From Streptomyces sp. 378 (GTDB taxonomy: Bacteria > Actinomycetota > Actinomycetes > Streptomycetales > Streptomycetaceae): a stretch of 64,000 nucleotides of DNA. Both the position numbers and the translations under genes were made by a program. Position 1 is the first letter of the stretch. Each line of letters opens with the position of its first letter. Below are positions 15,157 to 25,158 of the stretch, piece after piece. The stretch is from contig NZ_JASKMS010000006.1 in assembly GCF_030124145.1 (NCBI RefSeq), positions 278,408 to 342,407 of the forward strand, in the 5' to 3' direction. The notes beneath the pieces are model-generated. The model was not told where the DNA came from, ran no database searches, and saw only the letters and a program-made list of their open reading frames with translations.

Positions 15157-16482
15157 TCACTCCAGATAGCCCCTCAGTTGGTCCGCGAAGGCGTGGTCCC
15201 GCAGCTTGTTGAGGGTCTTGGACTCGATCTGCCGTATCCGCTCCCGGGTCACGCCGAAGATGCGGCCGATCTCCTCCAGGGTGCGCGGGCGGCCGTCGGC
15301 GAGGCCGTAGCGGAGCTGGACGACCTTGCGCTCCCGCTCTCCCAGGGTCGACAGGACCGCTTCCAGGTGCTCCCTGAGCAGGAGGAACGCGGCCGACTCG
15401 ACGGGGCTCGCGGCATCGCCGTCCTCGATGAGGTCGCCGAACGCGACGTCGTCCTCCTCGCCGACGGGCGCGTGCAGCGACACCGGTTCCTGGGCCAGGC
15501 GCAGGACTTCGCTGACCCGCTCCGGCGCCAGGTCCAGGTGGGCCGCGACCTCCTCGGGCGTCGGCTCGTAGCCCCGCTCCTGGAGCATGCGGCGCTGGAC
15601 GCGGACGACCCGGTTGATGAGCTCCACGACGTGGACGGGGACCCGTATCGTGCGGGCCTGGTCGGCCAGGGCGCGGGACATGGCCTGCCGGATCCACCAG
15701 GTCGCGTACGTGGAGAACTTGTAGCCGCGGGCGTAGTCGAACTTCTCCACGGCCCGGATGAGGCCGAGGTTGCCCTCCTGGACGAGGTCGAGCATGGTCA
15801 GGCCGCGGCCGACGTAGCGCTTGGCGACGGAGACGACGAGCCGCAGGTTCGCCTCGATCAGACGGCGCTTGGCCATGCGGCCCATCACGACGAGCCGGTC
15901 CAGGTCGAGGGCGAGCTGACTGTCCAGGTCGGGGGTGAGCCGCAGCTTCTCCTCCGCGAACAGGCCGGCCTCGACGCGACGGGCGAGTTCGACCTCCTCG
16001 GCGGCGGTGAGCAGGGGGATACGGCCGATCTCCCGCAGGTACTGGCGGAACAGGTCCGAGGAGGGGCCGCCGGTCTCGGTGCGCACCGGCGGGGGTTCGA
16101 CGGCTTCGGAGGGCTCCGCCGTCTCGACGGCCTCGGCGGGCGGCTCCTGCGGCTCGGGGTCCGACTCGGGGTGGTGCGCGGCGCGGCTCTGCGCCGGAAC
16201 CGCGGACAGGGCGTCGGGATCCGTGTCCGGGGCGGTGCCGTCGGCGCCGGGGGCGGCACCGACGTCGGTCTGGGTGAGGGTCTGGGTCTGCACGGGGGCG
16301 ACCTCCAGGATGATCGCTGCCAAGGAGGACGGCAGCGGTACTTCGGGGGCGGAGTCGACGGCCTCGCCGCTTTCCGTCCCGTACGCGATGAGCGGAACCG
16401 CGGGGGTCTTCGACCCGTCGGTGACGGGCAGGCCGCGCTCCGAGGACTCAGGCACCGGAACCCAGTGTGGGGTAAGACACAT
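15157..16482 (-). CDS. hrdA: Principal-type sigma-70 factor (HrdA-like)
   Basis: About 441 residues. An acidic Pro/Glu-rich N-terminus (about 1-145) is followed by sigma regions: 1.2 [21 protein letters not shown], 2.1-2.4 [20 protein letters not shown]...[20 protein letters not shown], region 3, and 4.1-4.2 [16 protein letters not shown] with the helix-turn-helix [10 protein letters not shown]. This is a group 1/2 sigma factor. Streptomyces has several Hrd factors; the position just downstream of dnaG suggests HrdA, from remembered gene order. ATG 16482 is taken, but no clear ribosome site decides it. Region 2.4/4.2 are intact, so consensus -10/-35 promoters are expected. Confidence 0.82.
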   Translation of the reverse strand: MCLTPHWVPVPESSERGLPVTDGSKTPAVPLIAYGTESGEAVDSAPEVPLPSSLAAIILEVAPVQTQTLTQTDVGAAPGADGTAPDTDPDALSAVPAQSRAAHHPESDPEPQEPPAEAVETAEPSEAVEPPPVRTETGGPSSDLFRQYLREIGRIPLLTAAEEVELARRVEAGLFAEEKLRLTPDLDSQLALDLDRLVVMGRMAKRRLIEANLRLVVSVAKRYVGRGLTMLDLVQEGNLGLIRAVEKFDYARGYKFSTYATWWIRQAMSRALADQARTIRVPVHVVELINRVVRVQRRMLQERGYEPTPEEVAAHLDLAPERVSEVLRLAQEPVSLHAPVGEEDDVAFGDLIEDGDAASPVESAAFLLLREHLEAVLSTLGERERKVVQLRYGLADGRPRTLEEIGRIFGVTRERIRQIESKTLNKLRDHAFADQLRGYLE

Positions 16483-16541
16483 CACCGCCACGAGGGGCGT
16501 GCGATGACTTTTTGCTTCCGGTCCGTGACCGCGCGGTGACC

Positions 16542-18461
16542 TCAGAGCGCGGCGGCGCCGTGTTCCCGGAGGGTTTGGTCGTACTGCTGGAGGACCCACA
16601 GTTCGTTCTGTACGGCGGCGAGCTGGGCCGGGTCGCCGTGGGCGCCGAGGCGGGTGAGCCGGCCCGTGATGTCGCGGATGCGGCGCTCGACGGCCCGGCG
16701 GCGGACGGTCACCAACTGGGCGCCCGCGTACACCTCGTCGACTCCCTTCACGCCCTTGTGCAGCATGATCGCCTCGACGGCCAGCTCCGTCACCATCGCG
16801 CGGACCGTGTCGTCCGGGGCGGCCTCGCGGACCTTGACCAGGTAGTCCTGGGGGTCGGCGACGCCCAGTTCGGCGCCGCCCGCGTCCTGGATGGCCTGGC
16901 GGACGGCGGCGTAGGGCGGGGCGGTGAACTCGTCCACGCCGTACGCGTCGAAGGCCGGGGAGACCAACTCGGGGCGCTGGAGGGCGAGTTTGAGGAGTTC
17001 CCGCTCGGTGGCGAAGACCGGGTTGCGCAGGTTCAGGGCCGGGCCGCGCGAGAGGGCCGGCTGGGACGGGCCGGCGTACCGCTGCTCCTGGTGGGGCCGC
17101 TCGGGGGCCGGGCCCTTGCCGCCGCGGTCGCGGGCCCAGCGAGCCAGCTGGGCGACGCGCTTGACCACGAACTGGGTGTCGAGGATGCCGAGCATGCCGG
17201 CGAGCTGGACGGCGACCTCGTGCTGGGCGCCGCTGTTCTTGATGCGGGCGACGATCGGGGCGGCCTCGTCCAGCGCGGCCGCGCGGCCCGCGGGGGTGTC
17301 GAGATCGTAGCGGCCGACGATCTGGCGCAGGGCGAACTCGAAGAGCGGGGTGCGGGGTTCGACGAGGTCGGCGACGGCCTCGTCACCCTTGGCGAGGCGC
17401 AGGTCGCAGGGGTCCATGCCGTCCGGGGCGATGGCGATGTACGTCTCGGCGGCGAACTTCTGGTCGTCCTCGAAAGCGCGCAGGGCCGCCTTCTGGCCGG
17501 CGGCGTCGCCGTCGAAGGTGAAGATGACGCGGGCCGAGCCGTTGTCCATGAGGAGGCGGCGGAGGATCTTGATGTGGTCACCGCCGAAGGCCGTGCCACA
17601 GGTGGCGATGGCCGTCGTGACGCCGGCGAGGTGGCAGGCCATGACGTCCGTGTAGCCCTCGACGACGACCGCGCGGGACGCCTTGGCGATGTCCTTCTTC
17701 GCCAGGTCGATGCCGTAAAGGACCTGGGACTTCCGGTAGATCGCCGTGTCGGGCGTGTTGAGGTACTTGGGGCCGTTGTCCGCCTCGTAGAGCTTGCGGG
17801 CGCCGAATCCGACGACATCGCCGCCGATGTCGCGGATGGGCCACATCAGGCGGCCCCGGAAGCGGTCGATGGGACCGCGGCGGCCCTCCTGGGAGAGCCC
17901 GGAGAGGATCAGCTCCTTGTCGGTGAAGCCCTTGCCGCGCAGGTAGCGGGTGAGGTGGTCCCAGCCCTGGGGGCTGTAGCCGACGGAGAAGTGCTGGGCG
18001 GCGGCCTGGTCGAAGCCGCGCTCGGCGAGGAACTGGCGGCCGGTGTCGGCCTCCGGGCCGGTCGCGAGTTGTTCCATGTACCAGTCGGCGGCGATCTTGT
18101 GCGCCTCGACCAGGCGGATCCGCTCGCCGCGCTGGTGGGAGGGGTTGTAGCCGCCCTCCTCGTAGCGCAGGGTGATGCCCGCCTGGCCGGCCAGACGCTC
18201 GACCGCCTCCGAGAAGGTGAGGTGGTCGATCTTCATCACGAACGTGATGGTGTCGCCGCCCTCCTGGCAGCCGAAGCAGTGGAAGAACCCCTTGCTCGGG
18301 CTGACCTGGAAGGAGGGCGACTTCTCGTCGTGGAACGGGCACAGACCCTTCAGGTTGCCGCCGCCCGCGTTGCGCAGCTGGAGGTACTCGGACACCACGG
18401 CGTCGATCGGGACCGCGTCCCGTACCGCCTTCACGTCCTCGTCGTTGATCCGTCCTGCCAC
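16542..18461 (-). CDS. dnaG: DNA primase
   Basis: 639 residues, full-length DnaG, which makes RNA primers for replication. N-terminal CHC2 zinc finger (about 35-65: [15 protein letters not shown]...[11 protein letters not shown]), RNA-polymerase core with [16 protein letters not shown] and [16 protein letters not shown] (toprim, about 255-345), EGYTD and FDGD metal motifs, and a C-terminal helicase-interaction region. It lies 59 bp upstream of the sigma factor on the same strand, echoing the primase-sigma arrangement of the classical macromolecular synthesis operon. Confidence 0.95.
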   Translation of the reverse strand: MAGRINDEDVKAVRDAVPIDAVVSEYLQLRNAGGGNLKGLCPFHDEKSPSFQVSPSKGFFHCFGCQEGGDTITFVMKIDHLTFSEAVERLAGQAGITLRYEEGGYNPSHQRGERIRLVEAHKIAADWYMEQLATGPEADTGRQFLAERGFDQAAAQHFSVGYSPQGWDHLTRYLRGKGFTDKELILSGLSQEGRRGPIDRFRGRLMWPIRDIGGDVVGFGARKLYEADNGPKYLNTPDTAIYRKSQVLYGIDLAKKDIAKASRAVVVEGYTDVMACHLAGVTTAIATCGTAFGGDHIKILRRLLMDNGSARVIFTFDGDAAGQKAALRAFEDDQKFAAETYIAIAPDGMDPCDLRLAKGDEAVADLVEPRTPLFEFALRQIVGRYDLDTPAGRAAALDEAAPIVARIKNSGAQHEVAVQLAGMLGILDTQFVVKRVAQLARWARDRGGKGPAPERPHQEQRYAGPSQPALSRGPALNLRNPVFATERELLKLALQRPELVSPAFDAYGVDEFTAPPYAAVRQAIQDAGGAELGVADPQDYLVKVREAAPDDTVRAMVTELAVEAIMLHKGVKGVDEVYAGAQLVTVRRRAVERRIRDITGRLTRLGAHGDPAQLAAVQNELWVLQQYDQTLREHGAAAL

Positions 18462-18580
18462 GCGGTGATTCTACGGGGCCGGACCGACACTCCTGGGGCG
18501 AGAGGGCTCTCCGGCCCCGGGGTCCCGGGGCTTGCCCCCGGCAATCGCGGCGCGGGGGCGCGTACCGGCACTCCCGACGG

Positions 18581-19849
18581 TTATGAGGAGGCGAGGCCGT
18601 CCAGCGGCACGTGCGGGTCGGCGAGCGCCTCGGTGTCGACCCGGGATGTCGAACGGATCAGGCGCTGGATCTTGTCTGTGACGTCCCACACGTTCACGTT
18701 CATCCCGGCCAGCACCCGGCCTTCCCTCACCCAGAACGCGATGAACCGACGCTTGCCGGCGTCCCCGCGGATCACCACCTGGTCGTAGCTGCCCGCGGGC
18801 GCCCAGCCTGAGTACTCCATGCCCAGGTCGTACTGGTCGGAGAAGAAGTAGGGCACCCGGTCGTACGTCACGTCCTGGTCCAGCATGGCGCGGGCGGCGG
18901 CCGGGCCGCCGTTGAGCGCGTTGGCCCAGTGCTCCACCCGCAGCCCGGCTCCGAAGAGGGCGTGGTGGAAGGAGGCCACGTCGCCGGCCGCGTAGATGTC
19001 GGGGTCGGAGGTGCGCAGCCGCTCGTCGACCACCACGCCACCGCCCCGCGCCCGGTCGGCGATCTCCAGCCCGGCCGCCTCCGCGAGAGCGACCCGCGGG
19101 GCGGCTCCGATCGCGGCCAGCACGTCGTGCGCCGGATGCTCCTCACCGTCGTCGGTGCGGGCCGCGAGGACCATGCCGTCCTGGCCGACGATCTCCGTCA
19201 GCCGCCTGCCGAAGTGGAACCGCACGCCGTGCTCACGGTGCAGCTCGGCGAAGAGCTGGCCGAGCTCCGGGCCCAGCACGCCGTGCAGCGGGGTCGGCCC
19301 GTGTTCGACGACCGTGACCTCCGCGCCGTACTCGCGGGCCGCCGCCGCGACCTCCAGGCCGATCCAGCCGGCGCCGGCGATGACGAGGTGGCCGTTGTCC
19401 CGGCCGAGGTTGGTCAGGACGTGCTTGAGGCGCTCGGCGTGGGCGAGGCGGCGCAGGTGGTGCACGCCCGCCAGGTCCGTGCCCGGGACGTCGAGGCGGC
19501 GGGGTTCGGCGCCGGTCGCCAGGAGCAGCTTGTCGTAGCGGACGACGGTGCCGTCCTCGCCGAAGCGGACCGTCTTCGCCGTCCGGTCGATCGCGTCGAC
19601 GGTCTGGCCGAGGTGCAGCTCGATGTCGTGGGCCGCGTACCAGGCGGGCTCGTGCACGAAGACGCTGTCGCGTTCCTCCTTGCCGAGGAGGTAGCCCTTG
19701 GACAGGGGCGGGCGCTCGTAGGGGTGGTCGCGTTCGTCGCAGATCAGTATCACGCGGCCGGTGAAGCCCTCCGCGCGGAGCGTCTCGGCCGCCTTGGCGC
19801 CGGCCAGTCCGCCTCCGACGATGACGAATGTCTGATCCGCGTCGACCAC
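18581..19849 (-). CDS. NAD(P)/FAD oxidoreductase of ferredoxin-reductase type
   Basis: 422 residues. FAD-binding FVIVGGGLAGAKAAETLR near the N-terminus, ATGAEPRRL, a second nucleotide-binding fold VIAGAGWIGLEVAAAAREYG (about 155-172), and DIYAAGDVASF near 275. The HPYERPPLSKGYL phrase is typical of rubredoxin/ferredoxin reductases of oxygenase and P450 systems. A C-terminal reductase domain follows. GTG 19849 is chosen because AGGAGG sits six bases upstream; the frame is open further but without a site. No redox partner lies beside it. Confidence 0.85.
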   Translation of the reverse strand: MVDADQTFVIVGGGLAGAKAAETLRAEGFTGRVILICDERDHPYERPPLSKGYLLGKEERDSVFVHEPAWYAAHDIELHLGQTVDAIDRTAKTVRFGEDGTVVRYDKLLLATGAEPRRLDVPGTDLAGVHHLRRLAHAERLKHVLTNLGRDNGHLVIAGAGWIGLEVAAAAREYGAEVTVVEHGPTPLHGVLGPELGQLFAELHREHGVRFHFGRRLTEIVGQDGMVLAARTDDGEEHPAHDVLAAIGAAPRVALAEAAGLEIADRARGGGVVVDERLRTSDPDIYAAGDVASFHHALFGAGLRVEHWANALNGGPAAARAMLDQDVTYDRVPYFFSDQYDLGMEYSGWAPAGSYDQVVIRGDAGKRRFIAFWVREGRVLAGMNVNVWDVTDKIQRLIRSTSRVDTEALADPHVPLDGLASS

Positions 19850-20009
19850 TTGATGCCTCCTACGGGGATCCGGGGGGTGTCTCCCCGGAAAACACAGCGG
19901 GTGTCGCCACTTGCGAGCGTCCCGCACGGAGCGTGATGCGGGAAGAGGGAGTGACCCGATCAGGCCACGCAGGGTCACATTCGAGGGTGCGCGCGTCCCA
20001 CCCGTCGCG

Positions 20010-21293
20010 TCAGTCCCGTCCCCACCCCGTCAGACGGGCGTGCAGCGAACGGGCGGAGGGGTCGGTGAGGGAGGCGATCTGGTCGACGATCACCCGCTTG
20101 CGCGCCCTGTCGTCGGCCGCCCGGCCGAACAGGGAGCGGAACTGCGGGTCCAGGCCGTCCGGGGCGCGGACGGTGAGCGCCTCGGCCAGTTCGGCGACGA
20201 TGATCCGCTGGTCGGCGCGCAGCCGCTCCTGCTCGGCGCGCTGCATGACGTAGAGGTCGGCGACGGCCTTGAGGACGGCGCACTCCATGCGGGTCTCGCG
20301 CGGGACGACCAGCTCGGCGGCGTACCGGGTGAGCCGTCCGGCGCCGTACGCGGTGCGGGTCGCGGTCTCGGCGGCGAGACAGAAGCGGCCGATGAGCTGG
20401 CTGGTGGCGTCCTTGAGGCGGGCCTGGGCGACGGCGCTGCCGTCGTAGCCGTGCGGCCACCACTCCTGGGCGAGGAGCCGGTCCAGGGCCTCGGCGAGTT
20501 CGGCGGGGTCGGTGTCGGCGGGGACGTACCGGCCACGGGCGACCTGGAAGACGTCGCGGCGTTCGGGGTCGGCGTGCAGGCAGTTCGGGTCGATGTGGCC
20601 GGCGTGCAGGCCGTCCTCCACGTCGTGCACCGAGTAGGCCACGTCGTCGGACCAGTCCATGACCTGCGCCTCGAAGCACGTGCGGGTGCCGGGGGCGTCC
20701 TTGCGGAGCCAGTCGAAGACCGGGCGGTCGTCCTCGTAGACGCCGAACTTGTGGGAGGCCGGGTCGGTGGGGTGGGCGCCGCGGGGCCAGGGGTACTTGG
20801 TGGCGGCGTCGAGGGTGGCGCGGGTGAGGTTGAGGCCGACGGAGCCCTCCGGGGTGAACCGTTTGGGCTCGATGCGGGTGAGGAGTCTGAGCGACTGGGC
20901 GTTGCCCTCGAAGCCGCCGCAGTCGGCCGCGAACTCGTTGAGGGCCTGCTCGCCGTTGTGGCCGAAGGGCGGGTGGCCCAGGTCGTGCGAGAGGCAGGCG
21001 GCTTCCACGAGGTCCGGGTCGCAGCCGAGGGCCGCGCCCAGCTCACGGCCGACCTGGGCGCATTCGAGGGAGTGGGTGAGGCGGGTGCGGGGGCTGGCGT
21101 CCCAGGCGGGGCCCAGGGTGCCGGGCGTCACCACTTGGGTCTTGCCGGCCAGTCTTCTCAGGGCGGCGCTGTGCAGGACCCTGGCCCGGTCGCGCTGGAA
21201 GGCCGTGCGGCCGGGGCGTTTGTCGGGTTCCGGGGCCCAGCGGTCGACTGACGTCGGGTCGTAGGCGGGGGGATGTTGTGCGGTGCCGTCCAT
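20010..21293 (-). CDS. dgt: Deoxyguanosinetriphosphate triphosphohydrolase-like HD protein
   Basis: 427 residues. HD-domain metal motif is complete: [18 protein letters not shown], then [19 protein letters not shown] and a later [14 protein letters not shown]. These proteins split dNTPs to nucleoside and triphosphate and tune nucleotide pools. In actinobacteria the gene commonly sits near dnaG, as here. The ATG start has no rival. It is followed downstream by the flavoprotein gene after 160 bp. Confidence 0.88.
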   Translation of the reverse strand: MDGTAQHPPAYDPTSVDRWAPEPDKRPGRTAFQRDRARVLHSAALRRLAGKTQVVTPGTLGPAWDASPRTRLTHSLECAQVGRELGAALGCDPDLVEAACLSHDLGHPPFGHNGEQALNEFAADCGGFEGNAQSLRLLTRIEPKRFTPEGSVGLNLTRATLDAATKYPWPRGAHPTDPASHKFGVYEDDRPVFDWLRKDAPGTRTCFEAQVMDWSDDVAYSVHDVEDGLHAGHIDPNCLHADPERRDVFQVARGRYVPADTDPAELAEALDRLLAQEWWPHGYDGSAVAQARLKDATSQLIGRFCLAAETATRTAYGAGRLTRYAAELVVPRETRMECAVLKAVADLYVMQRAEQERLRADQRIIVAELAEALTVRAPDGLDPQFRSLFGRAADDRARKRVIVDQIASLTDPSARSLHARLTGWGRD

Positions 21294-21345
21294 GGCTCGA
21301 CAGTAAGCGCCTGTGCGTCTGCCGGGTTCTCTTTTCGGGCGGGTG

Positions 21346-21385
21346 CGGCTTGTCTCGGGCTGGTCGCGCAGTTCCCCGCGCCCCT
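21346..21385 (+). repeat. Dispersed Streptomyces intergenic repeat, copy C
   Basis: Third copy of the element seen at 9643 and 15019; the 28-bp core (21358-21385) is identical, the left part diverges. It lies between the 3' end of the chelatase gene and the 5' end of dgt. Confidence 0.85.
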
Positions 21386-21408
21386 GAGTACGTGCGCCGC
21401 CCCGCGTT

Positions 21409-22179
21409 CTACGCCGAAGCCAATGCGGGTACAGCGGTCGCGGCCGTCAGAGCCTCGTCGTAGCGGTGGAGGAGGAGTTCGGCCATCGCCGGGTGCGTGC
21501 CCAGGGGGGCCGCGGCGAGCCATGGGGCCTTCTGGGCGCACTCCGTGGCGAAGCGGCCGGGGGCCGTGAAGTAGGACGCCAGGGCGATGTGGCGGCGGCC
21601 GCGGGCGAGGAGGGTGCGGACGGCTGTTTCGACTGTCGGGGTGGCCGCCGAGGCGTAGGCCGGGATGACGGGGACGCCGAGGCGGGCGGCGAGGAGGTGG
21701 GCCGTGCGGGCGGTGTCCGTCTTCGCGTGCGGGTCGCGGGAGCCCGCCGCGGCGAGGACCACCGCGCTGGTGCGGCGGGGTGTCGTACCCCAGCCGGCCT
21801 CCGTCAGACGGGCCTGGAGCGCGTCGACCAGCAGGGGGTGGGGGCCCAGGGGCGCTGCCAGGTGGGTGCGGGCCGGGGAGGCCGCGGCCATCTCGGGGAT
21901 GTCCTGCTTGACGTGGTAGCCGCGGCTGAGGAGGAGGGGGACGAGGACCGCCTCCCTGTCGCCGAGGGCGGTGAGCGTGTCGGGGAGCAGGGGTGCGTTG
22001 AGTTCGATGTGGCCCAGGTGCACCGGCACGTCGGGGCGCAGGGCCCGGACGCGGTCGAGGAGCGCGCTCACGGTGCTCAGCGCGCGGGGGTCGCGGCTGC
22101 CGTGGGCCACGACCACGAGGGCGGGCGGGGCCGGGTGGCGCGTGGCGGGCGGCGGGACGAGGCTGAGCTGACGGGGCAT
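21409..22179 (-). CDS. Sirohydrochlorin chelatase (CbiX type)
   Basis: 256 residues made of two similar halves. Each half starts with the chelatase pattern: [16 protein letters not shown] (about 18-33) with the metal/porphyrin His, and [16 protein letters not shown] (about 139-154) where His is replaced. The [16 protein letters not shown] phrase is the second family motif. The enzyme inserts Fe (siroheme) or Co into sirohydrochlorin. Siroheme is required by the NirB-type reductase encoded in this window, which is a sensible reason for its location. Confidence 0.85.
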   Translation of the reverse strand: MPRQLSLVPPPATRHPAPPALVVVAHGSRDPRALSTVSALLDRVRALRPDVPVHLGHIELNAPLLPDTLTALGDREAVLVPLLLSRGYHVKQDIPEMAAASPARTHLAAPLGPHPLLVDALQARLTEAGWGTTPRRTSAVVLAAAGSRDPHAKTDTARTAHLLAARLGVPVIPAYASAATPTVETAVRTLLARGRRHIALASYFTAPGRFATECAQKAPWLAAAPLGTHPAMAELLLHRYDEALTAATAVPALASA

Positions 22180-22393
22180 GCACCGATGGTCGCGGCGCCA
22201 CGTTGCCTTCCCGTTGCGTGGGCGTCACGGGTGTTTTCCGGCGGTTCACGATGCGGGGCTGAGGGTGTGTGAGGTGGTTTCACCTGCGGTTTCCTTGTAT
22301 CGAGTGAAGCTGGTCACGCGGGTGCGGATGAACCGGGCGGCCCGTGCGGGCGTCCCTGACTGTCGAGGGGCCGACCTGGGGAGGGACCGTCCG

Positions 22394-23092
22394 ATGCGTC
22401 GTGTGACGTTCCACGGACCGCGGCTGCCGCGTTCCAGGCGGGGGCAGCGGAGGCTGGTGCAGGCCGTGATGGCCGGGTGCGTGCTCGCGCTGCTTCCGGC
22501 GACGTGGATGTACACCGCGGCGGGTGACCGGCTGCGTACGGCGGCGGATGTGCCGCGCACCGATGTGGCCGTCGTGTTCGGTGCCGGGCTGTGGGACGGG
22601 GAGCCCTCGCCGTATCTCGCGCACCGGCTGGACGCGGCGGCGAGGCTGTACCGGGAGGGGCGGGTCGAGGTGGTGCTCGTCACCGGGGACAACAGCCGTG
22701 CGGACTATGACGAGCCGGACGCGATGCGCGGGTATCTGACGCGGCACGGGGTGCCCGACGGGCGGATCGTCAGCGACTACGCGGGGTTCGACACCTGGGA
22801 CTCCTGCGTGCGCGCGAAGAAGATCTTCGGAGTGGACGAGGCGGTGCTGATCAGCCAGGGCTTCCACATCCGGCGTGCGGTGGCCCTGTGCGAGGCGGCG
22901 GGGGTCACCTCGTACGGGGTCGGGGTGGACGCCGTGCACGACGCGACCTGGTACTACGGGGGCGCCCGGGAGGTCCTCGCCGCCGGGAAGGCCGCTCTGG
23001 ACGCGGTGTTCCGGCCGGACCCCCGGTTCCTCGGTCCCCGGGAGCCGGGGGTGGAGAGGGCCTTGGCGACAGCCCAAGACCCTCTCGATTGA
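22394..23092 (+). CDS. SanA/YdcF-like DUF218 membrane-anchored protein
   Basis: 232 residues: basic N-terminus, one membrane helix (about 27-46, VMAGCVLALLPATWMYT), then a DUF218 domain with FGAGLWDGEPSPYLAHRLDAAARLY, VVLVTGDNS, DTWDSCVRAKKIFG and LISQGFHIRRAV. SanA-like proteins affect envelope permeability and vancomycin resistance in enterobacteria; the mechanism is unknown. ATG 22394 has GGGGAGGG at seven bases. The gene ends 11 bp from the convergent enoyl-CoA hydratase. Confidence 0.8.
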   Translation: MRRVTFHGPRLPRSRRGQRRLVQAVMAGCVLALLPATWMYTAAGDRLRTAADVPRTDVAVVFGAGLWDGEPSPYLAHRLDAAARLYREGRVEVVLVTGDNSRADYDEPDAMRGYLTRHGVPDGRIVSDYAGFDTWDSCVRAKKIFGVDEAVLISQGFHIRRAVALCEAAGVTSYGVGVDAVHDATWYYGGAREVLAAGKAALDAVFRPDPRFLGPREPGVERALATAQDPLD

Positions 23093-23103
23093 CCGGGCCG
23101 GCG

Positions 23104-23871
23104 TCAGCGTCCGTGGAAGCGCGGGGGGCGTTTGTCCAGGAACGCCGTCATTCCCTCCTTCTGGTCTTCGGTGGCGAACAGGGCGTGGAAGACGCGGCGT
23201 TCGAAGCGGACACCGTCGCGCAGGCCGGTTTCGAGGGCCCGGTCGACACATTCTCGGGCCGCCCTGACCGCCGCGCCGCCGTAGGAGGCGATCGCCGCCG
23301 CCGCTTCGAGTGCCTCGGGCAGGACCCGGTCGTCCGGGACCACGCGGGAGACAAGACCGCAGCGTCCGGCCTCCCGCGCGTCCATGGTGCGGCCGGTGAG
23401 GACCAGGTCCATCGCCTTCGCCCGGCCGACGAGCCGGGTCAGCCGCTGGGTGCCGCCGATACCGGGGATCACGCCCAGTTTGATCTCGGGCTGCCCGAAG
23501 ACGGCCGACTCCCCCGCGACGATCAGATCGCACATCATCGCCAGCTCGCAACCGCCGCCCAGCGCGTGACCGTTGACGGCGGCGATCTTCGGGGTGCGGA
23601 GGTCCGCGAACTCCTCCCAGGCGGCGAAGTAGTCCTCGGCCGCCATGTCGACGGCCGACTTTCCGGCCATCTCCTTGATGTCGGCGCCCGCCGCGAAGAC
23701 GGTGTCCGAGCCGGTGACGACGAAACAGCCGACTTCGGGGTCCGCGTCCAACGGTCGGGCGAGGTCGAGGAGTTCGGACAGCAGCTCGGAGTTGAGCGCG
23801 TTGCGTACGTGCGGGCGGTGCAGACGTACGGTCACCACCCGGCCGTCGCGCTCCAGCTTCAGGTTGTTCAT
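23104..23871 (-). CDS. Enoyl-CoA hydratase/isomerase family protein
   Basis: 255 residues of the crotonase fold. Oxyanion-hole segment AAGADIKEMAG (about 62-72) and AAVNGHALGGGCELAMMCD (about 96-114); the catalytic-acid region FGQPEIKLGVIPGIGGTQRLTRLVG holds both Glu positions expected of true hydratases (E within QPEIKLG). Adds water to 2-enoyl-CoA thioesters. It is 30 bp downstream of the membrane flavoprotein gene on the same strand, so it may belong to the adenylation/flavoprotein operon and act on an acyl product of it; that link is inference. Confidence 0.88.
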   Translation of the reverse strand: MNNLKLERDGRVVTVRLHRPHVRNALNSELLSELLDLARPLDADPEVGCFVVTGSDTVFAAGADIKEMAGKSAVDMAAEDYFAAWEEFADLRTPKIAAVNGHALGGGCELAMMCDLIVAGESAVFGQPEIKLGVIPGIGGTQRLTRLVGRAKAMDLVLTGRTMDAREAGRCGLVSRVVPDDRVLPEALEAAAAIASYGGAAVRAARECVDRALETGLRDGVRFERRVFHALFATEDQKEGMTAFLDKRPPRFHGR

Positions 23872-23884
23872 CGGCTTGCCCCTT

Positions 23885-23918
23885 CTACGAGTCCCAGATC
23901 GCTACGAGTCCCAGATCG
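23885..23918. repeat. 17-bp perfect tandem duplication at a stop codon
   Basis: CTACGAGTCCCAGATCG occurs twice in tandem (23885-23901 and 23902-23918). The second copy carries the last codons (Ile-Trp-Asp-Ser) and TAG of the flavoprotein; the first repeats them downstream out of frame. It looks like a recent slippage duplication that does not change the protein. Confidence 0.9.
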
Positions 23919-25158
23919 CGCCGTACGCCGGGATGCCCCGCCGTTCCAGGCCGTGGACGACCTGCCAGGTCAGCTTCTTGTTGGAGATGCAGATGACCGC
24001 TTCGGCGCCGAAGTCCCGGTGGGCCTCGTGGGCGAGGCGCACCATGTCGGGTTTGCCGTGCCGGGAGGTGTCCCAGATCAGGGCGTCCGGCTGGACGGCG
24101 AGGATCTCGTCGACCAGGGCGTCGCCGTAGGTCGCGCGCGGGTCGCGGGTCGCCCAGACCAGCCGGGAGGGCACCTGGGCGGCGAGCAGATGGGGCAGGC
24201 AGGGGCCGATGCCGCTGCCGGTGGCGACGTAGACCACCTTCGTGAAGAGGACCTCGATGTTGGCGACGCCGGCCGTGGTGATGCCCTTGACCCACACCCG
24301 CTCGGGCAGGTCGTCGATGAAGGAGCCGGTCCAGTCGCCCGCCCGGGAGACCGTGAGCCGGAAGCCGGGCTCGCCGGGGGTGGGGACGTTGGCGAAGGAG
24401 TGCCATTCCCTCAGCGGGCTGCGGCTGATCGCGGTGGAGGAACCGGCGAAGGGGGTCTCGCCGTGGTCGAAGCGGGCCAGCACCACGTGGGAGGAGGGGC
24501 GTTCGAGGTGGACGTCCACCTTGCGCAGCCGCAGCCAGGGCAGGGCCACGCTGAAGGTGATCACGGCGAGCACGCCGACCTCCCAGGGACCCGGAGACGA
24601 CATCAGTGTGTGCGCCCAGAACAGGCCCAGGGCCGTCCAGCCGCCGAAGCGGTGGATCTTCTCGAAGTGGTCGTGGTGGCGGGAGCGGAAGGGCGGCAGG
24701 GCGGTGGCGATGACGAGCGCGAGGAGGGCGATCAGCGTCCAGCCGACGGCCATGAGCGGGCCGTTCGGCGTCGTGATCGTCAGCGCCAGGAACCAGGCCG
24801 TGCCCGCCAGCGCCCCGCCGACGTGCAGTCCGCCGAAGTGGTACACCTTGCCCAGCGTCCAGCGGACCCGCAGTGGCCAGCTCGTCGGCGCCGACGTCGC
24901 CAGCCGGAACAGCAGGTTGATGACGTACTGCTGGCGTACGACGACGGCGAGGGCGAGGTTGGCGAGGGCCGCGTGTCCGAGGGTGGGCGCGTCGAGCGGC
25001 CGGGCGGTCGCCGCGAAGGCCCCGTTGACGAGCAGGACCAGGGCCGCCAGGCGGTGGTAGTGCATCAGGCGGGGGTGCTTGAGCAGGCGGCGGGGAGCGG
25101 GCAGGAGCGGCGGGAGTGCGTCGGTGGCCGGGTGGGGCCGGGGCGGGGACGTGGTCAT
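23902..25158 (-). CDS. Ferric-reductase-like membrane flavoprotein (TM domain plus FNR domain)
   Basis: 418 residues. Residues about 33-215 hold five or six membrane helices with several His (HYHRLA, YHFGGLHVGG, HHDHFEKIHRFGG, FWAHT), as in haem-binding ferric reductases. The soluble part has WHSFANVPTP, resembling the HPFT-type FAD motif, and VYVATGSGIGPCLPHLL, the NAD(P)-binding loop of the ferredoxin-reductase superfamily, ending in a typical aromatic-containing tail. It probably passes electrons from NAD(P)H via FAD across or within the membrane. Its ATG overlaps the stop of the adenylation gene (ATGA), so the two proteins are made together. Physiological acceptor unknown. Confidence 0.78.
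   Translation of the reverse strand: MTTSPPRPHPATDALPPLLPAPRRLLKHPRLMHYHRLAALVLLVNGAFAATARPLDAPTLGHAALANLALAVVVRQQYVINLLFRLATSAPTSWPLRVRWTLGKVYHFGGLHVGGALAGTAWFLALTITTPNGPLMAVGWTLIALLALVIATALPPFRSRHHDHFEKIHRFGGWTALGLFWAHTLMSSPGPWEVGVLAVITFSVALPWLRLRKVDVHLERPSSHVVLARFDHGETPFAGSSTAISRSPLREWHSFANVPTPGEPGFRLTVSRAGDWTGSFIDDLPERVWVKGITTAGVANIEVLFTKVVYVATGSGIGPCLPHLLAAQVPSRLVWATRDPRATYGDALVDEILAVQPDALIWDTSRHGKPDMVRLAHEAHRDFGAEAVICISNKKLTWQVVHGLERRGIPAYGAIWDS

Noticed and set aside
15178..16539. 453-codon frame antisense to hrdA
   Set aside because: A GC-rich shadow of the sigma factor; no domain or start site.
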